From contig CAMDCN010000020.1 in NCBI GenBank assembly GCA_945890485.1, forward strand, positions 1 through 64,000: DNA of 64,000 nucleotides, read 5' to 3'. Below, piece by piece: positions 60,707 to 64,000 of this stretch. The translations under genes and the position numbers were made by a program. A model generated the notes under the pieces. It did no database searches and was not told the origin of the DNA. It saw only the letters and a program-made list of their open reading frames with translations. This DNA is from Candidatus Sulfopaludibacter sp. SbA3 (GTDB lineage: Bacteria; Acidobacteriota; Terriglobia; Bryobacterales; Bryobacteraceae). The number at the start of each line of letters is the position of its first letter. Within the stretch, counting starts at the first letter, position 1.

Positions 60707-63700
60707 AGCACGGTCACCGACTTCATGTTGTCCGAAGGGAGCCGGTCGATCAGCAGCCGGAACGGGTCGATGCCCGCCTTCTCCGGCAACTCGTCGACGG
60801 TGAAGGTGAACTCGGCCTCGCCCGACTTAAGCTGCATCCGCTGCCGGTGCAGCGTCTTGCCGTAGCGTTGCCCCTTCTCCGGTTTGGCGAAGGCGCCGAT
60901 CTCAATCTGGTCGGCGATAGGCGCTTCGGTCTCGTTGCCCTTCTCGTCGGCCTTGTACTTCCGAGCCTCGACTTTGATGGTGACGTCGAACTTGCCGTCG
61001 GCTCGCTTCTTCGCCGTGGCCGCAGTGGTGCGGTTGGCGAAGAGCGTGATGTCCTCGAACAGGTCCTGAATCAGCGGTCGCAACTCGATCGGAGTCTCTT
61101 CGCGGAGGGCATCCACCAGGGCATGAGCCGTAGGGTACGGAGGCGGCTTGTAGGCGTACTGCGCGATCACTTTCCGTAGCGCCCGGTTGATGGCCTCTTC
61201 ACCGATCATCTCTTTCAAGTGGTAGATCGCCGCGCTGCCCTTGCGGTAGTGGATGTAGCCCTGCGAAGATTCGACGCGAATCAGCGGCCGTTCCTTCAAG
61301 AGTTCGCTGCCGCGGGAAGCCAAGTAACGGTCGACCTCGTATTCGAGGAACTTCCGCATCATGTCCCGGCCGTACTCCTTCTCCATCACCATCAGCGCTG
61401 AGTATTGCGCCATGGTCTCTGAGAGCAGCGTCGCGCCCTGCATGTTCGCTCCGACCACCTGATGCGCCCACCACTGATGGCCCATCTCATGCGCAACGAC
61501 GTAGTAGACCATGTCGATGTCGTCCGGCTTGTCCATCTTGGCGATAAAGCCGATCGCCTCGGAATACGGCATCGTGCCGGGGAAGGCTTGCGCGAAGGAA
61601 GCGATGCGCGGGAACTCGATGATCCGCGCTTGCTTGTGCGCGTATGGGCCGAAGTTCTTCGTGTAGTAGTCCAGCGACTTCTGGATCGACTTCATCATCT
61701 TCGGAACGTTCCAACTGTGTTCGGGGTAGTAGTAGACCTCGGTCTTGATGCCGTTCCACTCCTCCCGCGCGACGGCGTAGCGGGCTGACATGAAACTATA
61801 GAAGTTCACGGATTCGTGGTCGAGCCGGTATTGAAAATAGCGGCGGCCATCCTGCTCCCATTCCTTAATCAGCGATCCTGGTGCGATGGCGATCTGGTCT
61901 CCGGCCGTGCCGATGACCGTTTCGACGCTGACCCAGTCCGAGTTGTTGCTGAGGTAGGTGTCCCGGCAATGTGCGGTGCAGTCGCGTTCGAGCGTGGGCA
62001 TCAGGTCCTTTTCCTTCAGGCCGCGCTTCTTCCGTTCGTTCCGCTGGCTGATCTCGTAGCGCGCCTGATAGCCGATCTGCGGCAGGATCGTGTTGTTGAA
62101 GAAGCTGCCATTTTCGGTCACTTCCACGACGGGCGTCGAGTTCTGGATTCCCTTCGGCTTGAAGGAGGTGGTGATGCGCATCTGGCGCTTTTCGCCCGGC
62201 GCCATCGGCGGCGAGAGTTTGTAGATGCGATAGGAGTGCTTCTCGTCGTCCTTCTCCACCGCGGCGCCGTCCATCTGGATGTCGTGCTTGTAGTCGCGAT
62301 CCAGCACCAAATGCATGGCTGCCAGCGGCTCGGCATGCGGGTTGACGAGTTCCTGCTCGGCCTTCATCACTAACTCGCGGCGTTCCGGATAGAGCTCGAT
62401 CTGGTAGCGGACGTTCAGGATCCGCGGCTGTGCCAGCGACTCGTACTGTTTGTAAGTCTTCTCGTACTCCGCCTGCCGGTCCAACCGGGTGTCCGGTCCC
62501 ATGAGCGGGTTCAAAATAGCGGAGTTGTAAAAGAGCCATCCGCCCCATGCGACGGCCGCCGTGCCGCACGCGATGGTGGCGGTGCGCAGTGCGCCGCGTA
62601 GCGCGAACCGCCTCTCCTTGCCGCGCGGCCAGAGGGCGATGCTGACAAGTACGAGCACGGCGGCGATCAGCATCCAATAGGCCGTAAAGCTCCACCAGTT
62701 GGCGAGGAAGGGCCCATAGCCGTAGAAGTCGGAGTAGGTATAGTCCGGCCGCGACCCATAGCGAACCAGGCGCGTCGCCACGTTTAACGGCCCCCAGATA
62801 AAGGCGTTAGCGACGAGGAAAATGATGTAGCCGAAATAGCCCACATATTTATTCGGCGAGAGCACGTGGATGAAGAACGCGAGCACGGCCTGCAGCACGA
62901 ACAGCGAGAAATCGTAAACGAAGAGCTCGGAGGCGTAGAGCCCCAGTTGGTAGCGCGTGTACCCGCTATAGGCCTGGAAGGCCACTCCAACGGTCATCAT
63001 CAGCGCCTGAATCAACGCAATCACGCCGAGCAAGGCGACGAACTTAGCGGCGTACGAGAGCGCCGACGGATGCGGCGCGACGTCGGTGATCTCATCCATC
63101 CGCGCGTCCCGCTCCCGCCAAACCAGCACCCCCGCATAGTAAGTGATCATCGCCAGCAGGAACAGATAGAGCGAGCCCTGAATGGTTTCGACCATTCGGT
63201 ACGTTACCGGCAGAAACGTGTTCCCGTAGCCTTCGGTGGAAGAGAAGATCAGACTCGGCACCGTGTTCAGCAGCGCCGCGAAGAGCAGCACCAGAAAGCT
63301 GGTTGTCTTCACAAGTCCCCAAAACTCGAACCGGAGCAGACCGGCGAACTGCGGCCAAGCGGCTTGCCGGTAGGTCACGGCAGGCAGGTCGGCCACTCGT
63401 GCTGGGGCAGCTTCGGAATCCTTCATCGCCGCCCCGGCCTTTGACCGTTCTGAGAACGAGAATCGCCAATAGCCGAAGGCAAAAACCAGGCCACCGATCG
63501 TCAGCCACAGAAGCCGGTTCCAGAGCAGCAACCCGTCCCAGCCCAGGGTCAGCGAGTTCTTGTCCGACACCGTCCAGTACTTGGTCATCAACCCGAACGT
63601 CCGCGCCCCGAATGGGTCGATCAGCGCCGCGAGGGTTTCGTTGTCGAGGTCTTGCGTCAGGACATCGGAGACGATGTATCCCGTGAGCAGGAGCAAGCTG

Positions 63701-64000
63701 CCGATGAAACTCGTCGCCGTGCTCCGGGTCAACACCGCGATGGTGAAGACAACCGCGCCGCAGAAGAACGTGTTCGGAATGGCGAAAACCAGGATGCTCT
63801 TCCAGTGCGCCGCGGCCACCACAGGGCCCCAACGCTCGGCGTCGTTCCATGGCATCACAGCCGAGAGCAGGATGCCCGCCGAGACCCCGAGGAACGGAAT
63901 CACCGCCACCACCACAGAGCCCAGGAACCGGCCCAACAGATAGTCCCGCTTCTTCAGCGGCGTGGCGAAGAGCAACTGCTGGGTCCCATAGGCAAAGTCG
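60703..64000 (-). CDS. ABC-permease/M1-aminopeptidase fusion, partial
   Basis: An open frame of about 1100 residues that runs off the right edge (its N-terminus is outside). The N-terminal part is an ABC-2-type permease with many transmembrane helices (FLGSVVVAVIPFLGVSAGIL, LLNTVPSLIFSSTEGYGNTF). The C-terminal half is an M1 gluzincin: HEMGHQWWAHQ with downstream Glu in LLSETMAQYSAL. In place of the usual GAMEN loop it has PGTMPYSEAIGF. The family is described as ABC permease/M1 aminopeptidase. It likely cuts peptides in the envelope. An ABC ATPase partner may lie beyond the edge. Confidence 0.9.
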   Translation of the reverse strand, partial: DFAYGTQQLLFATPLKKRDYLLGRFLGSVVVAVIPFLGVSAGILLSAVMPWNDAERWGPVVAAAHWKSILVFAIPNTFFCGAVVFTIAVLTRSTATSFIGSLLLLTGYIVSDVLTQDLDNETLAALIDPFGARTFGLMTKYWTVSDKNSLTLGWDGLLLWNRLLWLTIGGLVFAFGYWRFSFSERSKAGAAMKDSEAAPARVADLPAVTYRQAAWPQFAGLLRFEFWGLVKTTSFLVLLFAALLNTVPSLIFSSTEGYGNTFLPVTYRMVETIQGSLYLFLLAMITYYAGVLVWRERDARMDEITDVAPHPSALSYAAKFVALLGVIALIQALMMTVGVAFQAYSGYTRYQLGLYASELFVYDFSLFVLQAVLAFFIHVLSPNKYVGYFGYIIFLVANAFIWGPLNVATRLVRYGSRPDYTYSDFYGYGPFLANWWSFTAYWMLIAAVLVLVSIALWPRGKERRFALRGALRTATIACGTAAVAWGGWLFYNSAILNPLMGPDTRLDRQAEYEKTYKQYESLAQPRILNVRYQIELYPERRELVMKAEQELVNPHAEPLAAMHLVLDRDYKHDIQMDGAAVEKDDEKHSYRIYKLSPPMAPGEKRQMRITTSFKPKGIQNSTPVVEVTENGSFFNNTILPQIGYQARYEISQRNERKKRGLKEKDLMPTLERDCTAHCRDTYLSNNSDWVSVETVIGTAGDQIAIAPGSLIKEWEQDGRRYFQYRLDHESVNFYSFMSARYAVAREEWNGIKTEVYYYPEHSWNVPKMMKSIQKSLDYYTKNFGPYAHKQARIIEFPRIASFAQAFPGTMPYSEAIGFIAKMDKPDDIDMVYYVVAHEMGHQWWAHQVVGANMQGATLLSETMAQYSALMVMEKEYGRDMMRKFLEYEVDRYLASRGSELLKERPLIRVESSQGYIHYRKGSAAIYHLKEMIGEEAINRALRKVIAQYAYKPPPYPTAHALVDALREETPIELRPLIQDLFEDITLFANRTTAATAKKRADGKFDVTIKVEARKYKADEKGNETEAPIADQIEIGAFAKPEKGQRYGKTLHRQRMQLKSGEAEFTFTVDELPEKAGIDPFRLLIDRLPSDNMKSVTVL

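Noticed and set aside
1-64000. CRISPR arrays, tRNA or rRNA genes, insertion sequences, prophage
   Set aside because: No evenly spaced direct repeats, no cloverleaf-like segments in the short gaps, and no transposase, integrase or phage structural gene were seen. Not excluded by a dedicated tRNA scan.

Overview
The window is a gene-dense, high-GC bacterial chromosome segment that reads as Acidobacteriota, most likely the Solibacteres/Bryobacterales group. The assignment is inferred from gene families: an Oar-like TonB-dependent receptor with a carboxypeptidase-regulatory domain beside a helical-domain membrane regulator, an ADOP-type orphan permease, a DUF1501 + PSD1/planctomycete-cytochrome-c pair, and an ABC-permease/M1-aminopeptidase fusion. 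No rRNA, tRNA, CRISPR array, insertion sequence or prophage was seen. Apart from the duplicated block near 46.5 kb, no gap between genes is longer than about 130 bases.

Layout. 0.1-5 kb: TonB receptor (-) divergent from a membrane regulator (+). 4.9-12.6 kb (-): ECF sigma factor, then PhoH, YbeY, a CorC-type CBS protein, Era, a BON-domain protein, GltX and a NodU-type carbamoyltransferase, closely spaced or overlapping. 12.7-18.1 kb (+): XRE-cupin regulator with a candidate operator, a secreted coiled-coil protein, MFS transporter, glycosyltransferase, RimI-like acetyltransferase and a DUF465 protein. 18.1-20.6 kb (-): YedY-like molybdoenzyme, a one-TM protein, an HTTM-DCC fusion and an acidic-tailed unknown. 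20.7-21.7 kb (+): two secreted unknowns. 21.7-27.5 kb (-): HDOD protein, TldD, PmbA, a one-TM protein, a receiver domain fused to a membrane segment and large extracytoplasmic domain, and a DUF167 protein.

27.5-33.1 kb (-) is the most unusual part: four genes that look like cargo of a contractile (type VI-like) secretion apparatus. They encode a Gly/Ser-linker protein, a 994-residue OmpA/peptidoglycan-binding protein with a C-terminal zinc-metalloprotease motif and no signal peptide, an Ig-plus-propeller-like protein, and a small Ig-like protein with a possible signal peptide that could be the immunity factor. No VgrG or sheath gene is in the window.

33.2-45.1 kb: outer-membrane barrel protein, an alkyltransferase-like protein with Trp in place of the catalytic Cys, malate synthase, DUF1501 and PSD1 proteins, fatty-acid desaturase, a sugar isomerase/epimerase, a stomatin/NfeD pair and a Gfo/Idh/MocA oxidoreductase. 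45.2-49.4 kb: an AAA+ ATPase and a convergent DnaJ-domain gene, whose 3' ends are tandemly duplicated, then RecN. 49.4-54.1 kb (+): ComEC, YtxH, P5C dehydrogenase and a small secreted protein. 54.1-56.3 kb (-): RmlA-RmlC-RmlB. 56.4-64 kb: cupin, FG-GAP-like protein, transglutaminase-like/TPR protein, ADOP permease, and the ABC-permease/M1 fusion that runs off the right edge.

Many neighbouring genes overlap by 1-22 bases, pointing to translational coupling in short operons. Several convergent genes share or overlap their stop codons.
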